Shown here one piece after another: positions 15,215 through 23,639 of a stretch of DNA of 43,939 bases. Positions within the stretch are counted from its first letter, which is position 1. Each line of letters begins with the position of its first letter. The notes below the pieces were generated by a model, which saw nothing but the letters and a program-made list of their open reading frames with translations, was not told the DNA's origin and searched no databases. The DNA is from CAZCPB01 sp044223975. Its GTDB lineage: Bacteria; Planctomycetota; Phycisphaerae; Phycisphaerales; UBA1924. Position numbers and translations under genes: made by a program. The stretch covers positions 1 through 43,939 of the forward strand of contig JBGALI010000028.1 in assembly GCA_044223975.1 (NCBI GenBank), written 5' to 3'.

Positions 15215-17071
15215 ATGGACACGCGAGTGAGCGGGCGGGTGGCGGGCTGGCTGGCGACGGTCGGGTGCGGCGTGGCGTCTCTCTCCGGTGTCTCGTGTTC
15301 GCAGTCGGACCTTGACGGCGCCGACGGATTCAGCATTCGTGCACCGGCCGCGTTGTCGCCGCGCGGCGGGCAGGTGGCGCCGCCGACCGGGCGTGCGGCG
15401 GTGACGCCGATCCGCGTGCCGCGCGGTGGAGAAGCGGTTTGGGGCGAGGCTCCCGTCACGATCATCGACACCCGCCAGATCCAGCCTCAGATCCAGGTGC
15501 GCGAACCGTGGACGGGGCGGGTCCGTGACGTCGAGTCGGTGCTTGAGGATCGTGGCGGCGAGGATCACGAGCGGGCCGAGCAGAAGCTGCGTGAGCGGCG
15601 GCGCGAGGGCGAGCCGAACACGCTTCCCATCGGCGGGCTGACGGCCGAGCCCCGCGGGCACCCCGGTCCGTTCTTCCCCGGCATCCAGCAGACGCCGTGG
15701 CAGCCGCCGGATTGCACGATCGCGGTGGGGAAGGACTACATCGTCGAGACGGTGAACATGGTGGTGGCGTGGTACACGCGCACGGGGTCGCTGGTGTTCT
15801 CGCAGAACCTGGACAGCACCGGGAGCCCCGGGTTCTTCGAACCGCTGGGGGGCGGGACATTCTGCTTCGATCCCAAGTGCTTCTACGACCACATCGACAA
15901 CCGCTATGTGATTGTGGCGCTCGAGACGTACGGCTCGACGGAAGCGTGGATCGACATTGCGGTATCGGACGACGAGGACCCCAACGGCGTGTGGTACAAG
16001 TACCGCACCAACGCGGTGGTGACCGACACGAGCGGCGGGGCCACGTACTGGGTGGATTACCCGGGGTTCGGGTACGACAAGAACGCGTACTACGTCAACG
16101 GCAACCTGTTCGGGCTCAACGGGGTGAGCGGGTGGGGCGGGGTGTTGTTCCGCGTGTTCAAGAAGCCGCCGGTCCTGGGCGGGCAGCCGGCGGTTTTTGC
16201 CGACCTCCGACCCCCGAGCGACGAGCCCTCCGGGTCGGTGCAGGCGGCGCACCACTTCGGGAACAACCAGGCGGCGTTCTTTGTGTCCACGGACACGACC
16301 ACGAAGATGCGCATCCACGCGATCAAGAACGCGGCCACGACGCCGTCGCTGGTGACCACGCTGGTGACCGTTCCGGGGTTCGGGTACTCGTCGGGCGATG
16401 CGCCCACGCCCGACGGGGGCTCCCTGAGCGTGATCGACGACCGGATCTTCAACGTCGTGTGGCGCGACGGGGACATGTACTTCGGGCACAACAGCTTCGG
16501 GTTCGGGAAGAACATCGCCCGGTGGTACCACGTCAAAACCAACAACTGGCCGGCCAGCGGTGCGGTCACGTCGGTCGAGGCGGGAAACATCAACCCCGGC
16601 ACCGACGTGCACTCGTTCTTCCCGGCCCTGATGGTGGACAAGTGCAAGAACGTGGGGCTGGTCGTGGGGACGTGCTCTTCCACGCAGAACCCCGACATCC
16701 GCGTCACCGGGCGGCTCGCGGGAGACCCGGCCGGAACGATGGGCCCGCTCACGGTCACCTACCCCGGGCCGGGCACGACCAACGGGCGCTGGGGGGACTA
16801 CTTTGCCATGTGCCTCGACCCGGTTGACCTGGTGACGTTCTGGTACGTGGGCGAGTACAAGGGCCCGGGCGGCTGGGGCACGTACATCGGGTCGTTCAAG
16901 GTTGGCTGTGCCGCCGACTACAACTGCGACGGGTTCGTGAACGGCGTCGACTTCGACACGTTCGTCGAGGACTTCGAGCTCGGCAGCAGTGTTGCGGACT
17001 ACAACGGGGACGGCTTCGTGAACGGCGTCGACTTCGACACGTTCACGTTCGACTTCATCGCCGGCTGCTGA
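15215..17071 (+). CDS. exported protein with C-terminal GC-type dockerin pair
   Basis: A 618-residue exported protein. Residues 9-27 form a hydrophobic signal or anchor; a Cys28 follows, but its -3 residue is Gly, so a lipoprotein assignment is weak. After a low-complexity region (30-150) comes a large beta-rich domain (about 160-560) with repeated Asp/Gly/Trp strands (QTPWQPPDCTIAVG, GRWGDYFAMCLDP), likely a propeller or lectin-like fold that I cannot name. The last 54 residues (565-618) are two near-identical calcium-loop units (DYNCDGFVNGVDFDTF and DYNGDGFVNGVDFDTF), opened by a Cys and closed by GC. This is the layout of GC-type dockerin-like anchors of Phycisphaerae. ATG at 15215 has cggagc about 8 bases upstream. 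Probably displayed on, or released from, the cell surface. Confidence 0.85.
   Translation: MDTRVSGRVAGWLATVGCGVASLSGVSCSQSDLDGADGFSIRAPAALSPRGGQVAPPTGRAAVTPIRVPRGGEAVWGEAPVTIIDTRQIQPQIQVREPWTGRVRDVESVLEDRGGEDHERAEQKLRERRREGEPNTLPIGGLTAEPRGHPGPFFPGIQQTPWQPPDCTIAVGKDYIVETVNMVVAWYTRTGSLVFSQNLDSTGSPGFFEPLGGGTFCFDPKCFYDHIDNRYVIVALETYGSTEAWIDIAVSDDEDPNGVWYKYRTNAVVTDTSGGATYWVDYPGFGYDKNAYYVNGNLFGLNGVSGWGGVLFRVFKKPPVLGGQPAVFADLRPPSDEPSGSVQAAHHFGNNQAAFFVSTDTTTKMRIHAIKNAATTPSLVTTLVTVPGFGYSSGDAPTPDGGSLSVIDDRIFNVVWRDGDMYFGHNSFGFGKNIARWYHVKTNNWPASGAVTSVEAGNINPGTDVHSFFPALMVDKCKNVGLVVGTCSSTQNPDIRVTGRLAGDPAGTMGPLTVTYPGPGTTNGRWGDYFAMCLDPVDLVTFWYVGEYKGPGGWGTYIGSFKVGCAADYNCDGFVNGVDFDTFVEDFELGSSVADYNGDGFVNGVDFDTFTFDFIAGC
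16934..17044 (+). repeat. 30-nt perfect direct repeat in dockerin-coding region
   Basis: The 30 bases at 16934-16963 recur exactly at 17015-17044, offset 81 bp (27 codons). They encode FVNGVDFDTF in both calcium loops. Perfect third-position identity points to recent duplication or gene conversion rather than purely protein-level constraint. Confidence 0.85.
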
Positions 17072-17160
17072 GTCGATCCGGGCCGGCGGTGCGCCGGGGC
17101 GACGCTGCGCGCGGCGGGTACACTTGCCCGCTCCGGAGCCGCGAGCGGCCGGGCTGCGCC

Positions 17161-18291
17161 ATGGCGTTCCTCACGCACATCCCCGGCACCAACCCGCTGC
17201 CCGAGGTGACGCCGCACCCTCGTCGCAAGGGCGTCGGCGTGCTGGGTCTGCACGAGGGGCGGACGCTGCTGCTGGCGCTGGCGACGCGCACGCGGCACGC
17301 GTTCCCCGTCGCGGGGTGCGACCTCAATCCTGACAAGGTCGACGCCTGCAGGGCCGAACTGCCCGGCGTGTACTTCACGGCCGACTACGCCGAGATGCTC
17401 CGGCGGGCCGACGTCGACATCGTGGCCATTTATACGCCCGATTCTCTGCACGCCGAGCACGTTGTGGCGGCGTTCGAGGCGGGGAAGGACGTGATCTGCA
17501 CCAAGCCGCTGGTGAACTCCGTCGAGCACGCGCGGGAGATTCTCGCGGCAGGACGCCGCACGGGCCGTCGGTTGCTGGTCGGCCAGAGCACGCGGTTCTT
17601 CGAGCCGTTCCGGCGCCAGCGCGCCGCGTTCGAGCGCGGGGAGATTGGCGCCGTGGAACTGGCCGATGCGCACTACATCCACCGCATGGACTGGTACTAC
17701 CAGAAGAGCCCGTGGGTGGCGGACTCGACCGACTGGGCGTTCCTGGGGCTGAGCCACCCGATCGACCTGGTGCGCTGGTACCTGGGTCGCATCGCCCGGG
17801 TGCACGCGGTGGGCTCGACCTCGGCGCTGGGCCGGAAGCACGGCCTGAAGGGTCGCGACATCTACAGCGTGAACCTCGAGGCCGAGTCCGGTGCTGTGGC
17901 GCGGGTGATGGGCCACTACGGCTGCCACGAGCTGCCGTCCGCCCGCAACTGCATCGAGCTGATGCTGTTCGGTGAGGCGGGCTCGAGCCTGGCGCAGTAC
18001 CACGACATGCGGTACGTGCGGACCACGCCCGACGGCACCGAGCGCACCGACGATCACCTGTACGCGGGGCGGCACTACTACTTCAACAGCGAGGTGCACG
18101 GCATGCACTACGGCGAGTTCGCCAACTACGCCGACGCCTTTGCCGCGGCGATCATCGCGGGGACGGCCGTGTCGCCCGGGCTCGAGGAAGGGATCGAGAC
18201 GTTCTGCGTGATGGAGGCGGTGCGGCGGTCATCGCGCGACGGACGGCCGCACGACGTGGGCCCGCTCCTTGGCGAAGTCGGCCTGCGCTAG
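17161..18291 (+). CDS. Gfo/Idh/MocA family NAD(P)-dependent oxidoreductase
   Basis: A 376-residue cytosolic sugar or cyclitol dehydrogenase-type protein. The N-terminal Rossmann half includes GVLGLHEGRTLL at about 26-37, the acidic strand end CDLNPDK, YTPDSLHAEH at about 91-100 and CTKPL (116-120), where most relatives have EKP; Lys118 is retained. The C-terminal alpha/beta half has LSHPIDLVRWYLG at about 198-210. The substrate is not predictable, as the family covers many sugars, inositols and sugar acids. ATG at 17161 is chosen because it begins MAFLTHIPG; the in-frame extension to 17089 is low complexity. It follows the dockerin-protein gene by 89 bp on the same strand. Such genes are highly multiplied in planctomycetes. 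Confidence 0.88.
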   Translation: MAFLTHIPGTNPLPEVTPHPRRKGVGVLGLHEGRTLLLALATRTRHAFPVAGCDLNPDKVDACRAELPGVYFTADYAEMLRRADVDIVAIYTPDSLHAEHVVAAFEAGKDVICTKPLVNSVEHAREILAAGRRTGRRLLVGQSTRFFEPFRRQRAAFERGEIGAVELADAHYIHRMDWYYQKSPWVADSTDWAFLGLSHPIDLVRWYLGRIARVHAVGSTSALGRKHGLKGRDIYSVNLEAESGAVARVMGHYGCHELPSARNCIELMLFGEAGSSLAQYHDMRYVRTTPDGTERTDDHLYAGRHYYFNSEVHGMHYGEFANYADAFAAAIIAGTAVSPGLEEGIETFCVMEAVRRSSRDGRPHDVGPLLGEVGLR

Positions 18292-18300
18292 ACGATCGGG

Positions 18301-18714
18301 TCATGCGGACCGGGCCCGGGGCTTGCGCGCGGTTGCCGGCTTGGCCTGCACGCACCGGGCGCACCGTCCGAAGAGCACCACGTCGTGCGAGTGAAACTCA
18401 AAGCCGCGCGGCGCCATCGAGCGCAGGTCGCCGGGGCACCCTTCGATCTCGTAGACCTTGCCGCACGCGACGCACGAGAAATGGTGGTGGTGGTCCTTGC
18501 CGGCCATCTCGTAGCGCGGTGATTCGCCGGGGATGTCGACCTGAACGATCTCGTGCCTCGTGAGCGCGCCCTTGATGGTGCGGTACACGGTCGCGAGCCC
18601 GAGGCCGCGCAGGCTGCGCGACGCGTCCGTGAGGATCTCGCGGGGCCCGACGGGCCGATCGGCGTCGGCGATCGCCTTCAGGATCGCGGCGCGTTGGCGT
18701 GTCGCTCGCTGCAT
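18301..18714 (-). CDS. Fur-family metal-dependent repressor
   Basis: A 137-residue transcriptional regulator of the Fur/Zur/PerR family. A winged-helix N-terminal half (TRQRAAILKAIADADRPVG ... LATVYRTIKGAL) is followed by the metal and dimerisation half, with HHHHFSCVACGKVYEI at about 65-80 and a second Cys pair in GRCARC. The two CxxC pairs form the structural zinc site of this family, and the His-rich HHHH segment supplies sensory ligands. Which metal or peroxide it senses cannot be decided from sequence. ATG at 18714 (MQRATRQRAA) is preferred over an upstream in-frame ATG that would add an unrelated tail. The gene lies just downstream of a strong intrinsic terminator and converges with the Gfo/Idh/MocA gene, with 9 bp between stops. 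No obvious target gene is adjacent. Confidence 0.88.
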   Translation of the reverse strand: MQRATRQRAAILKAIADADRPVGPREILTDASRSLRGLGLATVYRTIKGALTRHEIVQVDIPGESPRYEMAGKDHHHHFSCVACGKVYEIEGCPGDLRSMAPRGFEFHSHDVVLFGRCARCVQAKPATARKPRARSA

Positions 18715-18766
18715 CCGAGCATGGTACGGGCGCGCCGTGCCGCTCCGGTGATGAGCCGGGCCGGGC

Positions 18767-18805
18767 AAAAAAACCGAACCACCTCAGAACGAAGAGGTGG
18801 TTCGG
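18767..18805 (-). terminator. strong intrinsic terminator of the minus-strand gene run
   Basis: Perfect 12-bp stem: ccgaaccacctc (18774-18785) and gaggtggttcgg (18794-18805) around an 8-base loop. Read on the minus strand, it is followed at once by seven T residues (A-run at 18767-18773). It lies about 140 bp after the response-regulator stop and insulates the Fur gene from leftward transcription. Confidence 0.93.
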
Positions 18806-18947
18806 TCATCACGAGGGAGAGAGAGAGGGAGCTGTGCAAACCGGGCGGCGATGCGACCGGTTGTTGATCGTCGAGGCCTCACGATACGAGACGGTCGACG
18901 GCGCCACCATGGGGACATCGCCCCAAAACCCCCCGAACGTGGCGTGA

Positions 18948-19604
18948 TCAGGGTTCCGCGAGGCCCTCCCGGATGGCAAAGCGGGCCAATTCCACGCGGT
19001 CGTGGATATCGAGCTTGTTCATGAGGCTCGTGGAGTGGTTGTCGACGGTCTTGACGCTCAGGTGGATCGTCTCGGCGATTTCCTTCTTGGACATGCCGCG
19101 GGCGATGTAGCGGAGGACCTCGAGCTCCCGCGGCGTGAGCGTGGCAAACTTGGTGTGGGGGTGGCCCGCGAGCCTGACGCCGCCGGTGTCGACGACCAGG
19201 CGAGCCTGGACCTCGGGCGAGAAGTACGTGCCCCCCGACGCGGCGGTCCGGACGGCGTCGGCGATGGCCTGCGGCGGCTGACCCTTGGTGACGTACCCCG
19301 AAGCGCCGACCGCGAGCGCCTCCTCGATGTAGCGGTCGTGCAGGAAGGCGCTGAGGAAAACGATCCGGGTGCCGGGGCAGCGGGACGTCACCGTCCGCGC
19401 GGCGTCGAATGCCGAGAGGCCGGGCATGTCGATGTCGAGCACGAGCACGTCGGGCAGGAGCCTGATGCACTCGGTCACGGCGTCGTCGGCGACGCGGGCC
19501 TCGGCCACGACCGTGAGGTCGCTCGTGCCGCGCATCCACGCGGCGAGCGTGGAGCGGACGAGGGCGTGATCGTCGGCGAGGATGACCCGGATGGGGCGGT
19601 TCAT
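18948..19604 (-). CDS. NarL/LuxR-type response regulator
   Basis: A 218-residue DNA-binding response regulator. The receiver (1-125) has the acidic pair Asp11-Asp12, phospho-acceptor Asp57 (LDIDMPG), the switch Ser85 and Lys107. The C-terminal LuxR-type helix-turn-helix (about 153-212) shows LTPRELEVLRYIARGMSKKE and VKTVDNH. All phosphorylation residues are present. Its ATG at 19604 overlaps the stop of the upstream hybrid kinase gene by 4 bp, so the two are very probably a cognate two-component pair made at matched levels. Last gene of a long minus-strand run that ends at the hairpin terminator near 18.8 kb. Target genes are unknown; the adjacent ligase/peptidase/transporter cluster is a candidate. 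Confidence 0.93.
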   Translation of the reverse strand: MNRPIRVILADDHALVRSTLAAWMRGTSDLTVVAEARVADDAVTECIRLLPDVLVLDIDMPGLSAFDAARTVTSRCPGTRIVFLSAFLHDRYIEEALAVGASGYVTKGQPPQAIADAVRTAASGGTYFSPEVQARLVVDTGGVRLAGHPHTKFATLTPRELEVLRYIARGMSKKEIAETIHLSVKTVDNHSTSLMNKLDIHDRVELARFAIREGLAEP

Positions 19605-22240
19605 GGCGGCGTTTCCTTGGGTCGGTGTTCGGCGAGCACGCGACGCACGAGGTCCGGGATCTGGGCGACCTGGAAAGGTTTGCGGAGCACGTGGGAGGAT
19701 GACCCCGGGTCGTCCGGGCCGTCCACGGAGGCGGTGAGGGCCACGACGTCGACCCGGTCCGCGGCAGCGCGCACGCGACGGACGCACTCGGCGCCCTCGG
19801 GCATGTCCACGTTGATGATCGCAAGGTCGATTCGGGGGCTGGCCTGTGCCAGGGCGCGGGAGACTTCGTCGGTTCCGGTCGCGTAGTGAACACCGAAGCC
19901 GGCGCGCGCCAGGGCGGTCCCGATGACCTCCCGCACCTGCCGGCTCTCGTCAACCACCAGCACGCGCTCGCTCTGGCTTCCGATCGGCGGGGGCGCCTCG
20001 CGCGGGGCCAGCGTCTCGGCGGCCTGGGCCGGCAACCAGACCGTGAACGACGTACCCCGTTTGGGGGCCGACTCTACCTCGATCGTTCCCCCGTGGGAGC
20101 GCACGATCCCTTCGGCGATCGAGAGGCCCAGCCCGCTGCTTGAATCGCGGTTCTTGGTCGTGAAGAACGGCTCGAAGATGCGGTTTCTGATGGCCGGTGG
20201 GATGCCCTCTCCGGTGTCCTCAACGCGGAGCGAAGCGCGGCGGCCTGAGCCGGATCCCCGCACCACCACCCGGAGCGTCCCTCCCCGCGGCATGGCGTCA
20301 CGGGCGTTGATGGCGAGGTTGAGCACGACCTGCTTCAGCAGTGTTTCGTCGCCGCGGACGGGCACCGGGCCGGGGGGCGCATCGAACTCGAGGCTGATCG
20401 CCGAGGGAAGCCCGGCGCGGAGGAGCTCGATCGCGCCCTGCGCGACCTTCACGAGGTCCAACGCCGTGAACTGGGTCACGGCCTTCCGGCTGGCGGCAAG
20501 AAGCGAGCGGATGACGCCCGAGGCCTGCTCGGCGGCGGCCTGCACTCCGTCGAGCACCGTCCACGCGGGGCTCGACGATTGCAGCGACGAGCGCGCCAGC
20601 GAGACGTACCCGAATATGGCGGTGAGCAGGTTGTTGAAGTCGTGGGCCACGCCCGCGGCGAGCTGCCCGACGGCCTCCATCTTCTGCGACTGGCGGAGCT
20701 GCTCGTCGGCCTCGCGCAGGGCCGCTTGATCGTGCATGCGCTGGGTCACGTCCTGCACGATCACCTGGGCCGCCGGCCGGCCGCCGAGCTCGATCCGGGC
20801 CCCGGCGGCCTCGACGGTGACCTCGGTGCCGTCGAGGCGTCGCAGGTTCTCCACGTGGGGCGGGGAGCGGCCGTCGCGCATCGCGGTAGCGACGCAGCCG
20901 GCGGCATCGGCCCGGTCCCTCTCGGCGACAAAGTCCATGACTTCGCGCCCGATGACCTCCGCCCGGTCGCGTGCGCCCAAGAGCGCCAGCCCGGCCGAGT
21001 TGGTCATGGCCATGCGCCCGTCCTGGATCACGAACAGGCCCAGGGGCGAGGATTCAAAGAGAGCGCGGTACCGGGTCTCGCTCTCGCGGAGGCTCTGCTC
21101 GGTCTGCTTGATGTCGGAGATGTTGCGCACCAGGACCACGACTTCGTCGCGCCCGCATGCGGTCATGCGCACCTCGTAGTGGCGCGAGGGGTCGGCGCCG
21201 ATCGAGTACTCGTAGCGCTGTACGCCGCCCATCCTGAGCGTCCGCTCGATGCAGTTCACGCACTGCTCGGCGAGGTCGGCGGGGATCACTTCGCCCACGC
21301 GGCGCCCGATGAACTCGTGGGGCGGCGTCAGGAGGGCGAACCCGGGAGGAGCGTGATAGTCGAGGTAGCGACCGTCGGCGGACATGCGGAACATCAGGTC
21401 CGGCAGCGCGTCGAGAATGGCGGTCTTGGTGGCCTCGCTGCGCTCGCGCTCGTGCTCGGCGCTTTTGCGCTCGGTGATATCGATGTTGACGCCGAGGATT
21501 CCCGAGACGCGCCCGTCGGAATGCCGGATCGGCGCCACGACGTACTCGTACGCGCGGGCCTCAGGACCGGTCGAGTATTCCACCTCGCCGCGGACGGTCT
21601 CCCCCGCGAAGGCGCGGGCGTTGACGGCGCTCCACCGGGCCCGCACGTCGTCGGGGACCGTCGCTTCGGAGACGGTCCTTCCGAGGTGGTTGCCCCAGCG
21701 TGCAATCGCCGCGGGGTTGACCATCGCGTAGCGGCCGTCGGGGCTCATGATCCAGAAGTCCAGGGGGACGTTCTCGAAGGCGGTGCGGAGCCGCTCGCGG
21801 CTTTCCCGGAGCTCCTGCTCGGTCCGGCGCTGGGGCGTCAGGTCGTGCCCGACCGCGAGCCAGCCCGGGACCGGGCCGGGGTCGGGGCACGGCAGGCGCT
21901 GCCACGCGATGGTCCGTCGTCCCGCGCTCGCGTCGACGAGTTCGATCTCGAACGCGGACGAGTCAGGGTCGGACTTCCTCCACCAGGCCATCAGGCGGGC
22001 GCGCTGGTCGGCGTCGGGGAGCAGTCGCTCCATCGCGCCGGGGACACCGACCATGTCTTGAGCGCGGTGGCCCAGAGCACGCCGGCACTCTTCGTTCCAG
22101 AAGCCGATGACGCCCGAGGCCTCGACCGACATCACAAGGGCGGGCAGGTTGTGCAACAGCCCGACGACCGTGCAGGTCGTCTCGGATGAATCCCCGCCGG
22201 GTGAAGGCGGGGTCGGTCGGGCGGGCCGGATTCCGTTCAC
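19601..22240 (-). CDS. PAS-rich hybrid sensor histidine kinase
   Basis: An 879-residue cytosolic kinase without a transmembrane segment. Four PAS-type domains (about 25-140, 145-260, 270-385 and 388-505) feed a HisKA domain whose phospho-acceptor His533 lies in AAGVAHDFNNLL. An ATPase domain follows (N-box NLAINARDAM, G1 DTGEGIP, F-box FEPFFTTK, G2 GLGL), then a C-terminal receiver with Asp812 (NVDMPEG), Thr and Lys in place. Soluble PAS sensors usually read redox state, small ligands or intracellular signals. For the start, the first GTG (22246) sits only 1 base after AGGA, whereas the in-frame GTG at 22240 has AGGA with 7-base spacing, so 22240 is preferred. Overlaps its response regulator by 4 bp; the upstream MFS stop is about 50 bp away. 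Confidence 0.92.
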   Translation of the reverse strand: MNGIRPARPTPPSPGGDSSETTCTVVGLLHNLPALVMSVEASGVIGFWNEECRRALGHRAQDMVGVPGAMERLLPDADQRARLMAWWRKSDPDSSAFEIELVDASAGRRTIAWQRLPCPDPGPVPGWLAVGHDLTPQRRTEQELRESRERLRTAFENVPLDFWIMSPDGRYAMVNPAAIARWGNHLGRTVSEATVPDDVRARWSAVNARAFAGETVRGEVEYSTGPEARAYEYVVAPIRHSDGRVSGILGVNIDITERKSAEHERERSEATKTAILDALPDLMFRMSADGRYLDYHAPPGFALLTPPHEFIGRRVGEVIPADLAEQCVNCIERTLRMGGVQRYEYSIGADPSRHYEVRMTACGRDEVVVLVRNISDIKQTEQSLRESETRYRALFESSPLGLFVIQDGRMAMTNSAGLALLGARDRAEVIGREVMDFVAERDRADAAGCVATAMRDGRSPPHVENLRRLDGTEVTVEAAGARIELGGRPAAQVIVQDVTQRMHDQAALREADEQLRQSQKMEAVGQLAAGVAHDFNNLLTAIFGYVSLARSSLQSSSPAWTVLDGVQAAAEQASGVIRSLLAASRKAVTQFTALDLVKVAQGAIELLRAGLPSAISLEFDAPPGPVPVRGDETLLKQVVLNLAINARDAMPRGGTLRVVVRGSGSGRRASLRVEDTGEGIPPAIRNRIFEPFFTTKNRDSSSGLGLSIAEGIVRSHGGTIEVESAPKRGTSFTVWLPAQAAETLAPREAPPPIGSQSERVLVVDESRQVREVIGTALARAGFGVHYATGTDEVSRALAQASPRIDLAIINVDMPEGAECVRRVRAAADRVDVVALTASVDGPDDPGSSSHVLRKPFQVAQIPDLVRRVLAEHRPKETPP

Positions 22241-22290
22241 GATCACATCCTACTCGACACGGCGCCGCGACGCCCGTCCCTGCGGTTCGC

Positions 22291-23589
22291 TCATGTCCGG
22301 GCAGAATCCGCGTGATCCCGGGCGATCGCACCAAGTACGTGCCGCGCACGCCCGACGCGGGAGAGCAGCGGAAGGGCCGCCGCCCGGGCGACCGCCGAGG
22401 CGATGAACACCGCAAAGTAGGCTGATTTCTGCTCCCCCAGCGCCCCGAGCATCATGCCCCCCAGCGCCGAGCCGCCGGCGGTGGCGAGGGCGTTCATGAG
22501 GTTGAACTTAGACAGCACGCTGGCACGCTCGTCCTCGTGGATTGTTTCAACGTTCATAAGGAACAGTCCGAGTTCGTGGGCTGCCCACGCGGCGCCGGAC
22601 AGGAGCTGCACCGCCAGCAGCCACCAGAAGTTGTCGGACACCAGCCACGCCGCCGCGCCGGGTACGAGCCCGAGCCCACCCGCCCACAAGACTGCCCGCG
22701 CGCCCCGCCGACGCGCCAGCGTTGCGATGGCGGGCATCGCGACGATGCGACCGACGAACGCGGCGCCCAGCAGGACGGCGTAGTGCATGTCGTCGAATCG
22801 CCGGAGCATGTACGGGTTGAAGAAGGGCTGGGCGATCTGCAGCGCGACCATGACGGAGACGGCGTACAGCAGGAACCTGCCGTCGGGGCCGTGCCGCACG
22901 CGGGAGAGCATCTCGCTCGTCGACACCGCGCGGGGCGCCAGCGGCATAGGACGCGGCTCGCTCTGAAGCGACAGGAGCGCGCTCGAGACGGCGCGGCAGG
23001 CGGCGGCGACGGCGAACAGTGCGACGAACGCCCGCACCGGATCGGCGCCGAACACTTTCAACAGCAGCCCGCCACCGACCAGCCCGGCGAGGATCCCGGC
23101 CTGGCACCAGCGGTTGCGGTACGCGAAGTAGTGTGCCCGGAGGCGCGTCGGCACCAGGAGCGGGATCCACGTGCTCCACACCGGCCCGCCGGCCATCGCT
23201 CCGAACTGATACAGGGTGACGACCGCGAACAGCAGAAGGGCGGGCATGCGCGCGGTCCACGCGCCGATAATGAGCGGCACGAAGCTCAGGGCCTGGAGCG
23301 CCGCTCCCAGCACCACCCACCGGCGGTGCCAGCCCAGCGCCCGGGTGGCGACGGGCGTCACGAGCTGCAGGAGCGCCGCGCTGAGCATCGGCACCGTGGC
23401 GATGAGCCCCGCGACCACGTCGCCCATGTGCAGCGCGATCGCGAACGCCGGGAGGTAGTACTCCCCGATACCCATCATCACACTGAAGCACGTACCGTCG
23501 ATCGTGCACAAGGAGAGGTCGCGCCGCACGCGCCCGGGGACGCCCCCGCCGCGGCGCGGCTGCGCGTGAGGATCGTGCGGGCGGTTCAC
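22291..23589 (-). CDS. MFS transporter, co-oriented with the amidoligase genes
   Basis: A 432-residue polytopic membrane protein with about 10-12 hydrophobic helices, typical of the major facilitator superfamily (for example GDVVAGLIATVPMLSAALL, the RRWVVLGAALQALSF loop-helix and the VMVALQIAQPFFNPYML half). No substrate-specific motif is recognisable; it could export or import a small molecule. The start is most likely GTG at 23589 (MNRPHDPHAQP); upstream in-frame sequence is Arg/Pro-rich and unlikely to be translated, but no good Shine-Dalgarno sequence marks the site. It lies 50 bp after the GCS2-ligase stop and 50 bp before the kinase start on the same strand. Context suggests it moves the product, or a precursor, of the upstream ligases. 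Confidence 0.85.
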   Translation of the reverse strand: MNRPHDPHAQPRRGGGVPGRVRRDLSLCTIDGTCFSVMMGIGEYYLPAFAIALHMGDVVAGLIATVPMLSAALLQLVTPVATRALGWHRRWVVLGAALQALSFVPLIIGAWTARMPALLLFAVVTLYQFGAMAGGPVWSTWIPLLVPTRLRAHYFAYRNRWCQAGILAGLVGGGLLLKVFGADPVRAFVALFAVAAACRAVSSALLSLQSEPRPMPLAPRAVSTSEMLSRVRHGPDGRFLLYAVSVMVALQIAQPFFNPYMLRRFDDMHYAVLLGAAFVGRIVAMPAIATLARRRGARAVLWAGGLGLVPGAAAWLVSDNFWWLLAVQLLSGAAWAAHELGLFLMNVETIHEDERASVLSKFNLMNALATAGGSALGGMMLGALGEQKSAYFAVFIASAVARAAALPLLSRVGRARHVLGAIARDHADSART

Positions 23590-23639
23590 GGGGGCGATGG
23601 TAGCGGCGATCGTGATCAACTCCCGGCGGCGGGTCGCGT

